Part shown: piece by piece, positions 18,131 through 26,902 of the stretch
Layout of the letters: each line of letters opens with the position of its first letter
Numbering within the stretch: the stretch's first letter is position 1
NCBI GenBank assembly: GCA_002305165.1
Contig: DBQI01000028.1
Coordinates: 1 to 64,000 of the forward strand
Direction: 5' to 3'
Length of the DNA: 64,000 nucleotides
From: Armatimonadetes bacterium UBA1398
Lineage (GTDB): Bacteria > Armatimonadota > Zipacnadia > UBA1398
Program-made: the position numbers and the translations under genes
The notes under the pieces: generated by a model
The model's input: the letters and a program-made list of their open reading frames with translations, nothing else
Told to the model about the DNA's origin: nothing
The model's database searches: none

Positions 18131-18163
18131 CGTACGCCACCCAGTGCAAGGAGCGTGGGCGAG

Positions 18164-20251
18164 TTGGATGCTCCCGTAAGCTGGCTCATGGAGCTGCTCG
18201 ATGCGGACGTGACGCCCGAGACCCTCGCTGAGGTGCTCACCATGGGCGGGATCGAAGTCGAGTCCACCTCCCTCTTCCAGGGTCGAGCCGGCTTCCAGAC
18301 GCCCGTTTACGACACCTATGTGACGCCCAACCGCGGGGACGCCCTCTCGATGGTCGGCCTCGCGCGGGAGGCGGCGGCGCTGCTGCCGTGCGGGCTCCGG
18401 TTGCCCGAGATCGCCGAGTTGCCCGCTACGTCGGCCCCCGCCCTATTCTCGGTGGACATCGTCGACCCTGACCTCTGCCCGCGCTACGTGGGGCTGCTGG
18501 TGCGGGGCGTGGAGATCGGCCCCTCGCCCGACTGGCTCGTCAACAAGATCGAGGCCGCGGGCATACGCTCCATCAACAACATCGTCGATGTGACGAACTA
18601 CGTGCTGCTCGAACTCGGACAGCCGCTCCACGCCTTCGACTTCGACGAGATCTTGGGTTCCCAGGTCGTCGTGCGCCGCGCCATGCCGGGCGAGACGCTG
18701 ACCCTCATCGACCACACGGAGCGGCGGCTGGATCAAGACCAGCTCGTCATCGCTGACGCCGCCCAGGCCATGGCCATCGCGGGCGTGATGGGCGGGCTGA
18801 GCAGCGAGATCTCTGACGCCACCGAGAACATCCTCATCGAGTCGGCCCACTTCCACCCCGCGAGCGTCCGGCGGACGGCGGCGAAGCTCGGTGTGAGCAC
18901 CGAGGCGAGCTTCCGCTTCGAGCGGACCGTGGATCCCGGAGGCTGCGTCCGCGCGGCCCTCCGAGCCGCCCATCTCATGGTGGAGGTGGGAGGAGGGGAG
19001 ATCGTGGCGCCGGTGGTGGACGCGATCGGTCGACCTGAGGCCATCGAGCCGGCCCAGGTGACCCTGCGGCCGGAGCGAGCGGAGCTCGTGCTTGGCATGC
19101 CGGTGCCTCGGGAACGGATTGTGGCGAATCTGCGGCGGTTGCAGCTCGAAGTCGATGACTCCGGCGAGGGAACGCTGTCCGTGCGCGTCCCCACCTTCCG
19201 GCCCGACCTGCGCATCGAGGAGGACCTCATCGAGGAGGTTGTGCGCATCGAGGGTTACGACCAGATCCCCTTGGTGTTCCCCGCCGTGCCGATGGTTGTC
19301 GGCGGGTGGACTCCTGACCGGGCTCGCGTTGAGGAACTCCGGACGGCATTGATCGGGTCGGGGCTGGACGATATGCAGACTCAGTCCATCATCGATCCCG
19401 CCGATCTGGACCGCCTGGAGCTGCCGGAGGACGATGAGCGGCGGCGGATGATGGTGCTCGAGAACCCGCTCGCGGGCGACCTCAGCGCCATGCGCACCCA
19501 GCTCCTCTCGCCTCTGCTCCGAGTGGCCGCGCGGAACCACAGTCGTCGTGTGCCGGCGGTGGCCGGCTTCGAGATCGGGTATGTCTACCGGCCCGAGGGA
19601 GACGACTCGCGTGTGGAGACACGGGCCCTAGGTATCGTCGCCTACGGGTCGGCCTACGGCAGTGGCTGGAACCTGCCGCCGGTGGCGACAGACACCGACT
19701 TCTTCCGACTCAAAGCGGCAGTTGAGCAGGCGCTTGGGAAGCTGGCGTCGGCGCCCCTCGTCTTCGAATCGGCCGTGGCGTCGCCGTTCGACCCCAGCTG
19801 TTGTGCCGCAGTTAGCCTCGACGGCAGGAGGTTGGGCTTCCTGGGCCGTGTCGCTCCTAGTGTGGCCGATGCCTTCGAGGCCCCCCCGGGCACCTACCTG
19901 GCCGACCTGGACATCGAGGCGCTTGTCGCAACACCTCGCGAACCGCGGACCTACAAGCCCCTTCCCCGGTTCCCGGCCGTGCTCCGTGACGTGGCTGTGG
20001 TGCTGGATCGCGGCATTCCCGCAGAGCGGGTGACCGAGGTCATTCGCGGGTCCGCAGGCGAGTTGCTCCGCCGGGTGGAGCTCTTCGACGTCTACGAGGG
20101 CAAGGGTATCGAGCCCGGCAAGCGGAGCCTCGCCCTCGCCCTGGAGTTCCGTGCTCTCGATCGCACCTTGACGAACGAGGAAGCGGATGGGATCGTCGCC
20201 CGGGTCGTCACCGCCCTCGGGAGCGAACTGGGCGGCGTACTTCGCTCCTAG
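18164..20251 (+). CDS. pheT: phenylalanine--tRNA ligase beta subunit, lacking the N-terminal tRNA-binding domain
   Basis: A 695-residue PheT; usual bacterial PheT has about 780-800. The start at TTG 18164 gives the family opening DAPVSWLMELLD, with AAGGAG about 10 nt upstream. After the first 40 residues (TMGGIEVEST) the sequence passes directly to YDTYVTPNRGDALSMVGLARE, skipping the roughly 110-residue OB-fold tRNA-binding domain found at this point in Escherichia coli. The B3/B4 editing domain (VDVTNYVLLELGQPLHAFDF), B5, the catalytic-like core and the C-terminal FDX-ACB anticodon-binding domain (from YKPLPRFPAVLRDVAVVLD) are all present. No pheS is adjacent; the upstream gene is divergent. 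Confidence 0.93.
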   Translation: MDAPVSWLMELLDADVTPETLAEVLTMGGIEVESTSLFQGRAGFQTPVYDTYVTPNRGDALSMVGLAREAAALLPCGLRLPEIAELPATSAPALFSVDIVDPDLCPRYVGLLVRGVEIGPSPDWLVNKIEAAGIRSINNIVDVTNYVLLELGQPLHAFDFDEILGSQVVVRRAMPGETLTLIDHTERRLDQDQLVIADAAQAMAIAGVMGGLSSEISDATENILIESAHFHPASVRRTAAKLGVSTEASFRFERTVDPGGCVRAALRAAHLMVEVGGGEIVAPVVDAIGRPEAIEPAQVTLRPERAELVLGMPVPRERIVANLRRLQLEVDDSGEGTLSVRVPTFRPDLRIEEDLIEEVVRIEGYDQIPLVFPAVPMVVGGWTPDRARVEELRTALIGSGLDDMQTQSIIDPADLDRLELPEDDERRRMMVLENPLAGDLSAMRTQLLSPLLRVAARNHSRRVPAVAGFEIGYVYRPEGDDSRVETRALGIVAYGSAYGSGWNLPPVATDTDFFRLKAAVEQALGKLASAPLVFESAVASPFDPSCCAAVSLDGRRLGFLGRVAPSVADAFEAPPGTYLADLDIEALVATPREPRTYKPLPRFPAVLRDVAVVLDRGIPAERVTEVIRGSAGELLRRVELFDVYEGKGIEPGKRSLALALEFRALDRTLTNEEADGIVARVVTALGSELGGVLRS

Positions 20252-20322
20252 GTCACTGGGCAGGGCCGAGTGGCGCTCCTGGCGAACCGCGGTTGCCAGT
20301 GCCGCCTGTGGAGTCTCCGTCG

Positions 20323-20796
20323 ATGGCCCGCATCATGGGAATCTTAGTGCTCTGTCTAGCGGCCATAGTCGGGTGCCCAAAGCCGGATGACGGTGTCCTT
20401 TCGGCGCCATTGGTTACCGCAGAGGGTGCGGAGTCGGTCCCAGGGGACCTCAATGTTGACTCACTTAGGCTCGGTGACCACTTCGATGAGCAGACGGTCA
20501 CCCTTGACGGCATCGCCACAGTCTTCCACCCTGAGACGGAGGCAATCTACGCTGTGGGCAAGCTGACTAGCGTCGCCCCGCCTGGTCGGCTGACCGGGCG
20601 GTGGGAGCATCTGGATAGCGGTGTCCGGCTGGCGGAGGTGGAAGAGACTCTGGGCTCCGGTGACCTGGAGTTCTGGTTCTCGGTAACGCGTCCCACCGAG
20701 GGTTGGCCGTTGGGACACTACAAGTTCTACCTCGCGCTGAATGGCGAGGATGTGGCTGGCGCGGCGTTCGAGGTTGCCGGGGATTCGGGCGGGTAA
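20323..20796 (+). CDS. small lipoprotein of unknown function
   Basis: Starting at ATG 20323 the product has 157 residues. A hydrophobic stretch ends in a lipobox (AAIVGC), so it is a predicted lipoprotein. The mature domain reads as a beta sandwich: LDGIATVFHPETEAIYAVGKL, given here in parts as FHPETEAIYAV, then RLTGRWEHLDSG and a closing GHYKFYLALNGEDVAGAAFEV, the last resembling domains that describe forces or stress responses in secreted proteins. GGAG lies 9 nt upstream of the start. It sits between pheT and an UlaG-like hydrolase, with short gaps. No family recognised. Confidence 0.7.
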   Translation: MARIMGILVLCLAAIVGCPKPDDGVLSAPLVTAEGAESVPGDLNVDSLRLGDHFDEQTVTLDGIATVFHPETEAIYAVGKLTSVAPPGRLTGRWEHLDSGVRLAEVEETLGSGDLEFWFSVTRPTEGWPLGHYKFYLALNGEDVAGAAFEVAGDSGG

Positions 20797-20825
20797 CGCG
20801 GAACTCGGCTGGAAGGAGCATAGCT

Positions 20826-21587
20826 ATGGGCCGAGACAGGCCCCTTGTGACGGAACCGATCTTCCCGCCGCCCTCGGCAGGGCACTTCGCCCTGCATTAC
20901 CTGGGCCAGAGCGGCGTGGTGTTGGTATCTGACCGCGGAACGCGGATCGCCGTCGACCCCTACCTATCCGATAGCGTGCCTTTGACCCGGGTGGCCCCCG
21001 TGGCCTGCTTGCCGGAGGACTTGGAAGTCGATCACATCTTCCTCAGTCACGACCACAGCGACCATACGGACCCCCAGACCTGCCTGGCCGTGATGCGCGC
21101 GCGCCACGTGCAGATATGGGGCCCACCGTCATCCATGAATGTGCTCCGTGGCGCGGGGGCCAGGCCGGATCGGCTGCACCCACTGGAGCGCGGAGCCACT
21201 GCCAACCTCCGGGACGTGACAGTGCAGGCCGTCCATGCCCAGCACACCGAGGACAGCGTGGGCTATATCATCAGTCTGTCGGGCCGAACGCTGTACCACA
21301 CTGGTGATTCGGAACTCAGCGAGGAGATGTTCTGGCTTCACAGCCGCGAGATCGACGTGATGCTCACCTGTTTCGCCGGACGGTGGGAGGCGATGACCGC
21401 CGGGCAGGCCGCGAGCTTAGCGGAGGCGCTCCGGGTCGACGTGGTCGTTCCGATCCACCACGACATGTTCGCCGAGAACCGGAGCGACCCCGACACCCTC
21501 GTCACCGCCATCAAGGCCCGTCCCGCCTCCCGTGCCTCCGTGAAGATCCTCAATCCCGGCGACCGTTGGGTCTACCCCGAGGAGTAA
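20826..21587 (+). CDS. UlaG-like metallo-beta-lactamase-fold hydrolase
   Basis: A 253-residue cytoplasmic MBL-fold protein. The metal-binding motif is SHDHSDHTD (about residues 78-86), with YLGQSGVVLV near the N-terminus, TLYHTGDSE for the next ligand and PIHHDMFAEN near the C-terminus, all typical of L-ascorbate-6-phosphate lactonase UlaG and related metal-dependent hydrolases. The specific substrate cannot be read from the sequence; neighbours point to sugar metabolism. The start at 20826 has AAGGAG upstream. It precedes a Gfo/Idh/MocA oxidoreductase on the same strand. Confidence 0.85.
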   Translation: MGRDRPLVTEPIFPPPSAGHFALHYLGQSGVVLVSDRGTRIAVDPYLSDSVPLTRVAPVACLPEDLEVDHIFLSHDHSDHTDPQTCLAVMRARHVQIWGPPSSMNVLRGAGARPDRLHPLERGATANLRDVTVQAVHAQHTEDSVGYIISLSGRTLYHTGDSELSEEMFWLHSREIDVMLTCFAGRWEAMTAGQAASLAEALRVDVVVPIHHDMFAENRSDPDTLVTAIKARPASRASVKILNPGDRWVYPEE

Positions 21588-21675
21588 CGGCGCCCTCCCA
21601 CGAAAACCCTAGCGAAGCAGCGACCGCGAAGGCGGTGCTTGGCACCGCTCTGGTCGTACGTGGGAGGTAAGCTGC

Positions 21676-22725
21676 ATGGCAGACAAGCTCAGAGCCGCAG
21701 TCATCGGCACCGGCATGGGCCGGTACCACATGGAGGCATATGCGCGGAACCCGAAGGTCGACCTCGTCGCGGTCTGTGACCTGAATGGGCCCGAAGCGCA
21801 GGAGTTCGCGACGAAGTTCGGCGCGGCGAGGGTCTTCACCGACTGGCGAGAGATGTATGAGCTCGACCTGGACCTTGTGAGCATCGCCGTACCCAATAAC
21901 CTCCACGCCGAGATGACGGTGGCGGCGCTCGAGCGCGGGTTCCATGTTCTCTGTGAGAAGCCGATGGCGACCAAGCTGGAGGACGCGCGGCGCATGGTCG
22001 AAACCGCGGAGCGCGTGGGCAAGCGGCTCATGATCCATATGTCGCTCCGCTACCAGGGCGCCCACCAGCATCTCAAGTCCTTGGTGGCCAAGGGCGACCT
22101 CGGCGACATCTACCTGGGCGAGGCGCGGATGATCCGGCGCCGCGGCACGCCTCTCCTGGACTTTCCTCCGGGCGGCAGCATGGGCCGCGGACCGTGGTTC
22201 GTTATCAAGGAGGAGTCCGGCGGCGGCGCCGTCATGGACATCGGGGTCCACACCTTCGACCTCGTGTGGTGGCTCATGGGTTGCCCCAAGCCTGTGGCCG
22301 TATCCGGCGCCACCTTCGCGGCCCTGAGGCGGCCCGAGTTCGCGGAGCGCAAGGTGCCGGCGGACACTGATGAGCACGCCGCCGCCTTCGTGGCTTTGGA
22401 GGGTGGCCGACGCATCTTCTTCGAGGCGTGCTGGGCATCGAACCAGCCTGACTCTTTCACGGTGGAGCTGTTTGGCACACAGGCGGGCGCCCGCCTCGGC
22501 GATGGTCTACGGGTTCTCACGCATGAGGGGAAGGAGCCTCGGGACAACAAGGTCGAGGTCCCGGATGGCGTGGGATTCGTCTCATACGACCACTTCGTTG
22601 AGGGTGTGCTGGATCCGAGCGTCGAACTCATCTCGGAGGGGTGGAAGTGCCTGCCCGTGGCGCAGGTGCTGGACGCGCTCGACCGCTCCGCCGCTCTGGG
22701 CAGCGAGGTAGTGATCGAAGCCTAG
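21676..22725 (+). CDS. Gfo/Idh/MocA-family oxidoreductase, cytoplasmic
   Basis: A 349-residue NAD(P)-dependent dehydrogenase. The N-terminal Rossmann fold shows GTGMGRYHMEAYARN, and the catalytic region has LCEKPMATK with the conserved Lys. The C-terminal domain has GGGAVMDIGVHTFDLVWWLMG, where the GxHxxD/H pattern provides the usual active-site His. Family members oxidise or isomerise sugars and inositols; the context (ThuA, a second oxidoreductase) resembles 3-keto-sugar pathways. Start preceded by GGGAGG. First gene of a four-gene run to 26139. Confidence 0.9.
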   Translation: MADKLRAAVIGTGMGRYHMEAYARNPKVDLVAVCDLNGPEAQEFATKFGAARVFTDWREMYELDLDLVSIAVPNNLHAEMTVAALERGFHVLCEKPMATKLEDARRMVETAERVGKRLMIHMSLRYQGAHQHLKSLVAKGDLGDIYLGEARMIRRRGTPLLDFPPGGSMGRGPWFVIKEESGGGAVMDIGVHTFDLVWWLMGCPKPVAVSGATFAALRRPEFAERKVPADTDEHAAAFVALEGGRRIFFEACWASNQPDSFTVELFGTQAGARLGDGLRVLTHEGKEPRDNKVEVPDGVGFVSYDHFVEGVLDPSVELISEGWKCLPVAQVLDALDRSAALGSEVVIEA

Positions 22726-22740
22726 GGGGCGGTGACTACG

Positions 22741-23040
22741 GTGAAGGGTGAGGTGATGTGCGAGGCGACCCGGCGCGGTGCTTCATGGTGTCTGGCGCTT
22801 TTCGCGCTGGCAATGGGGGCCGCCGTGCTGGCCGACGGTGGCGCTACGGTGGAGTTCGACCGCGGCGTGAGCCACTTCAACTACGTGCTAGGCACCCGGA
22901 CCTTCGGTCCCGCGTGCCAGTTCACCGACGAGCCCGCGCAGATCGAGACACTGGCCGACCTGGCTCGGGACGAGCCCGTAGCGCTGGAGAGCTTTGCCGA
23001 TACGCCCACCTCCCTGCCTCCTGACGCTCCACGGCGGTGA
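22741..23040 (+). CDS. small secreted protein of unknown function
   Basis: About 99 residues, with a basic N-terminus and a hydrophobic signal segment (CLALFALAMGAAVLADGG). The mature part is about 70 residues, acidic and without Cys pairs (VEFDRGVSHFNYVLGTRTF). The start is uncertain among GTG 22732, GTG 22741 and ATG 22756; GGGGG about 11 nt before 22741 favours that one. It lies 15 bp downstream of an oxidoreductase and 26 bp upstream of the ThuA gene, so it is part of the operon. It could also be the surviving N-terminus of a longer protein, since it ends abruptly. Confidence 0.5.
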   Translation: MKGEVMCEATRRGASWCLALFALAMGAAVLADGGATVEFDRGVSHFNYVLGTRTFGPACQFTDEPAQIETLADLARDEPVALESFADTPTSLPPDAPRR

Positions 23041-23066
23041 TACGCGGCATCATTGAGGGGGAAGCA

Positions 23067-24863
23067 ATGGCGCGGCAAGCGTGTTCTGTGCCTTTGGCAC
23101 TTTGCATGATGATGGTGCTGGCAGTTGGCGTCTGTGCGGCTAGCCCGCGTGTACTCCTCGTCACTGGCCAGAGCAACCATGACTGGCAGACGACGGCCCC
23201 GCTCATCCAGGGGGCGCTGGAGTCCTCGGCGGGATGCGTTGTGGATGTAGCGCTAGATCCTGCCGTTCTCACAGCCCAGGCGCTCCAGCCGTACGATGTG
23301 ATCGTCATGCACTGGACGAACTACCCGGCCCCGGAGCGTGTATGGGGGGACACCGCCGAGGAGGCGCTGTTGTGGTTCGCCGAGTCAGGCCGGGGCATCG
23401 TCTTCGTGCACGCCGCCGCGGCGTGCTTCCCGGGCTGGGAGCCCTATGAGGCCCTGAAGAGTGCGGCGTGGGCGGACGGGATGACGGGTCACGGGGCCAT
23501 CCACCGCTTTCCTGTGCGCTTCGTGCAGCCAGTCCACCCTCTCGTCAGCGGCATGGAGCCCTTCGCAACCACCGACGAGCTCTGGCACGGCGTGGACATC
23601 GAGCCCGGCGCCCAGGTGGTGGCCGAAGCCTTCTCCTCCCCGGAGTCCGGCGGCACGGGCCGGTGGGAGCCGGTGGCGCTCGTCACCGAGTATGGAGCGG
23701 GCCGCGCCTTCACGCTCCTCCTCGGGCATGACGCGGCGGCGATGGGCGCTCCGGGGTTTCAGCGTCTCTTGGCCCGAGGTGTTCAGTGGGCCGCGAGCGG
23801 CGTGGTTGCTGACATTGGTCTTCCTACGCCTGACGAGGCTCTTGCCGCATTGCGGAGCTTTGACTACGGCGACAACCGCTACCCGGTGCTGCGACTCAGC
23901 GCCCTCGTCCAAGGTTCGAGCGATCCTCGGGGCTTGGTCGAGGCAATGTTCCGGTTCCTCGACACGAGCGCCCCTCGCGCCGCGAAGGTCGAGGTGTTCG
24001 AGCAGCTCTCCCTCATAGCCACTTCCGAGGATCTTCCGGCCATCGAGCGATGGCTCGATGACCCGGACCTGGGCCACGCGGCCACAGCAGCGGCCGAGCG
24101 GATCCGCCTGCCTGGTTGGCGGGTATCGGAGGGTCCCGCCAGCCGACTGAGGCCACGCGACTACCTCGCGCGACTGCTGAGCCGGGATTCCGCCACGGCT
24201 TTGGCCGCGGCTGGGCAGCTTGGGATGGTGCCTCAGCCGGCTCGAAGCCGAGCGCTGCTTGAGCTCGGACGACTCCCGGAGGCCGTGCGCCTGCGTGCCC
24301 TCGCGTCGCTTATCGAGCACGGGCTGGACGCGCCACTTGAGCCGCTCCACGACCTGCTCCGCTCGCCCCACCCGACGGCCGCACGTGCGGCCCAGGACCT
24401 CCTACGCCGGTTGGGTGACGAGTCCTATATGACGCGGAGCGCTGACATCCCGGAGGGTCTGACCAATCTAGCCCTGCTGGCCACGGCCTCGAGCCCCGAC
24501 GCACTGGAGAAGGACGGCGACGCGGATGGCGATGCGGCGGCTATTGACGGCGATCTAGACACCTACTGGGATGAGGCCGACGGAGCCGAGGAGTACCGCC
24601 TAGTCCTCACGTTCGATGAGGCTCAAGTCGTATCCGGTCTTCGAATCACGGGGTGGAGTCACGAGAACTACGCTCCCCGGGATTTCGAGGTTCTCTGCGA
24701 TGGCGAAGTCGTTGCCCAGGTCTCCATGGCCCAGTACCAGAGCAACCGCTTCGCGCTGCGGTTCGAGCCCGCCCAATGCATTACTCTTGAACTGCGTATC
24801 ACCGCCTACTACGGTCAGAGCCCCGCCATTAGGGAGCTGGAGGTGTTTCATGTCGCGGAGTGA
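23067..24863 (+). CDS. secreted ThuA-like protein with helical-repeat and discoidin domains
   Basis: A 598-residue exported protein (signal peptide to about residue 25). Residues about 26-245 are a ThuA (trehalose-utilisation, glutamine-amidotransferase-like fold) domain: VLLVTGQSNHDWQTTAPLI, YDVIVMHWTNYP, GIVFVHAAAACFPGW, ELWHGVDI and FTLLLGHD. Residues about 260-450 contain alpha-helical HEAT-like repeats (LRLSALVQGSSDPRGLVEA and similar), and about 455-598 form an F5/8-type-C domain (AAIDGDLDTYWDEADGAEE). The biochemical role of ThuA is unproven; it is linked to keto-sugar metabolism. GAGGGGG precedes the start, and the stop overlaps the next gene by 14 bp. Confidence 0.87.
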   Translation: MARQACSVPLALCMMMVLAVGVCAASPRVLLVTGQSNHDWQTTAPLIQGALESSAGCVVDVALDPAVLTAQALQPYDVIVMHWTNYPAPERVWGDTAEEALLWFAESGRGIVFVHAAAACFPGWEPYEALKSAAWADGMTGHGAIHRFPVRFVQPVHPLVSGMEPFATTDELWHGVDIEPGAQVVAEAFSSPESGGTGRWEPVALVTEYGAGRAFTLLLGHDAAAMGAPGFQRLLARGVQWAASGVVADIGLPTPDEALAALRSFDYGDNRYPVLRLSALVQGSSDPRGLVEAMFRFLDTSAPRAAKVEVFEQLSLIATSEDLPAIERWLDDPDLGHAATAAAERIRLPGWRVSEGPASRLRPRDYLARLLSRDSATALAAAGQLGMVPQPARSRALLELGRLPEAVRLRALASLIEHGLDAPLEPLHDLLRSPHPTAARAAQDLLRRLGDESYMTRSADIPEGLTNLALLATASSPDALEKDGDADGDAAAIDGDLDTYWDEADGAEEYRLVLTFDEAQVVSGLRITGWSHENYAPRDFEVLCDGEVVAQVSMAQYQSNRFALRFEPAQCITLELRITAYYGQSPAIRELEVFHVAE

Positions 24864-26139
24864 GCCACTCCATCGCCGTGAGTTCCTACGTGCCGCTTTG
24901 ACCCTCGCATCGGGCGTTTTCGTCGCGGGGCGATCTATGGCCGGACCGCCCGGCGCGCCGATCGAGGACGATGTGCGGCTGGGCTTCATCGGCGTTGGCG
25001 ACCGAGGCGGCCGGCAACTGCTGGAGTGGGACTTCCTGCCCCTGCAGGGGGTGCGGATCGTGGCCGTTGCCGACCCATTCCAGTCCCGGCGCGAGGAACG
25101 GGCCGCCCGCGTGACGGAGCACTATGGCGATGGTGAACCATGCCGACCTTACCGGGACTTCCGCGACATGCTCGCCTCAGAGCAACTTCACGGCGTGGTC
25201 GTCGCTACTCACGATGGCTGGCATGTGCCCGCCGCCGCGGCGGCTATCCGCGCGGGTGTGGATGTCTACGTCGAGAAGCCCCTGGGCGTAACGATCGAGC
25301 AGGACCTGCGCCTTCGCAATCTGGCCCACCAGCATGGCGCCGTTTTCCAGTACGGCACCCAACAACGCTCCATGGCCCATTGCCGGCATGGCTGCGAACT
25401 CGTCAGAAACGGCCGGGTGGGCCGGATCGAGCGCATCGAGGTCATCGCCCCCCAGGGCTATGGCGGCGGCTCAACGGAGCCTCTCCCCGTGCCATCAGAC
25501 CTCGACTATGACCTGTGGCTGGGGCCCACACCCTACAGCCCGTACACTTCGGATCGCTGCGTGAACCGTGGCAGCTTCTTCGTCTACGACAACTCCATCG
25601 GCTTCCTCGGCGGCTGGGGCGCCCATCCGCTCGACATCCTCGACTGGGCCTATGGCGATGAAGACCGGGTGCCGGTCGAATACCGAGGCGAGGGGTTCAT
25701 ACCCGTCACGGGGCTGTACGATACGGTTACGACCTGGGAAGTGCATTGCCGGTACGCGGACGGCACTCCAATGGAGTTCCGCAGCGGAGCCACCGACCTC
25801 ACCCGGTTCATCGGGAGCGAAGGGTCGATCGACATCAGTCGGGGCGGGCTGGCCGCCGACCCGCCGGAGCTCCTAGAGTCGACCATCGAGCCCAGCGAGG
25901 TGCGGCTACCCTTTAGCCATCACCATGCTCAGAACTTCGTCGACGGGATCCGCACGAGAATCGCGCCTGTGAGCGACATCGATTCGGCAGTCCGAAGCGA
26001 CACGATCAGTCTGCTATCAGACATCGCCATCCGAACAGGGAGGGCGATCCGCTGGAACCCGCAGGCGGAGATGATCGTGGCAGATGAGGCCGCGCGGCGC
26101 ATGATGAGCCGTACGCCACGACCGGGGTGGGAGTGGTAG
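24850..26139 (+). CDS. Tat-exported Gfo/Idh/MocA-family oxidoreductase
   Basis: A 429-residue protein with a twin-arginine signal (HRREFLRAALTLASGVFVAG), so it is exported folded, probably with bound cofactor. The Rossmann part has RLGFIGVGDRGGRQLLEWD, and VEKPLGVTIEQDLRL supplies the catalytic Lys region. The C-terminal half includes SIGFLGGWGAHPLDILDWAYG. Exported members of this family act on extracellular or periplasmic sugars such as those produced by glycosidases. Start at 24850 with GGAGGTG upstream, overlapping the ThuA gene by 14 bp, which implies coupling. Confidence 0.9.
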   Translation: MSRSEPLHRREFLRAALTLASGVFVAGRSMAGPPGAPIEDDVRLGFIGVGDRGGRQLLEWDFLPLQGVRIVAVADPFQSRREERAARVTEHYGDGEPCRPYRDFRDMLASEQLHGVVVATHDGWHVPAAAAAIRAGVDVYVEKPLGVTIEQDLRLRNLAHQHGAVFQYGTQQRSMAHCRHGCELVRNGRVGRIERIEVIAPQGYGGGSTEPLPVPSDLDYDLWLGPTPYSPYTSDRCVNRGSFFVYDNSIGFLGGWGAHPLDILDWAYGDEDRVPVEYRGEGFIPVTGLYDTVTTWEVHCRYADGTPMEFRSGATDLTRFIGSEGSIDISRGGLAADPPELLESTIEPSEVRLPFSHHHAQNFVDGIRTRIAPVSDIDSAVRSDTISLLSDIAIRTGRAIRWNPQAEMIVADEAARRMMSRTPRPGWEW

Positions 26140-26170
26140 GGTCAGCCAGTCAGGGATCGCGGGAGGATGC

Positions 26171-26197
26171 GTGGCACGAAAAAGGAAATCGTGCTAC
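26171..26197 (+). other. hairpin in the leader of the second prepilin-like gene
   Basis: GTGGCACGA and TCGTGCTAC pair as a 9-bp stem with one G-T wobble around an A-rich 9-nt loop. It lies between the oxidoreductase stop and the prepilin start. No U-tract follows, so it is more likely a leader structure or protein-binding site than a terminator. Confidence 0.35.
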
Positions 26198-26234
26198 GCT
26201 CTATCCACTCAGTCCCTGAAAGGTAGACCAACCG

Positions 26235-26897
26235 ATGCTTCCCCGCCGTGGCTTCACGCTCATCGAGTTGCTCGTTGTCATCGCGATCATCGCCATCTTG
26301 GCGGCGATCCTCTTCCCCGTCTTCGCGAAGGCTAGAGAGAAGGCACGGGCCACCTCGTGTCTTAGCAACTTCCGGCAGATGAGCCTCGCCTTCATTCAGT
26401 ACACTCAGGATTACGATGAGATGTACCCGATCAATCCGGAGTGGAAGGGACGGCTACAGCCGTACATCAAGACCACCGAGATCAACCGCTGTCCGAGCCG
26501 TCCGGAGCTTCCTTGGTACTACGGCCAGGGCTACAATATCGGTGTGCCGGCGATGCTGGGCACGCCGGTGCCAGGGCTCCCTGGACGGTCCGAGGGGACG
26601 GTGCGCCGACCGACCGGGACGATTCTGATGGCCGAGTGGGAGCGCTGCAACGCGGGTCCGCCGGCGGGGCCCAGAGGCCTCTTCGCGGGTGGCGCAACGG
26701 CTTTCTGGACGGTGTGCCGAATACACAACAGCGGGTCGAACGTAGCCTTCTGCGACGCCCATGCAAAGTGGATGCGGCCCGATGACTACCACTCGAACAC
26801 GGAGGAGATGCTCAATGACGGGACTCTGGTCCCTGCGAACGCGGCGGCCGTCCCCGAGAGCGTCTGGCGGCCCTTCTGGGACCCGACGTGGGACTGA
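26235..26897 (+). CDS. type IV prepilin-like H-X9-DG (DUF1559-type) protein
   Basis: A 220-residue protein with leader MLPRRG, helix FTLIELLVVIAIIAILAAI and the FPVFAKAREKARATSC signature, as in the protein at 3164-4000 and equally typical of Armatimonadota. The C-terminal motif is degenerate here: H, then NSGSNVAFC, then DA in place of DG. The middle carries CPSRPEL and a GTILMAEWERC stretch that normally describes the pilin-like beta domain. AAGG is about 12 nt upstream of the start. It is followed directly by the ECF transporter operon. Confidence 0.9.
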   Translation: MLPRRGFTLIELLVVIAIIAILAAILFPVFAKAREKARATSCLSNFRQMSLAFIQYTQDYDEMYPINPEWKGRLQPYIKTTEINRCPSRPELPWYYGQGYNIGVPAMLGTPVPGLPGRSEGTVRRPTGTILMAEWERCNAGPPAGPRGLFAGGATAFWTVCRIHNSGSNVAFCDAHAKWMRPDDYHSNTEEMLNDGTLVPANAAAVPESVWRPFWDPTWD

Positions 26898-26902
26898 GCC
26901 CC

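Noticed and set aside
26888..26902. GTG start of the ECF S component at 26888
   Set aside because: It lies inside the prepilin gene and adds residues with no support; ATG 26903 gives a better N-terminus, though it is not proven.
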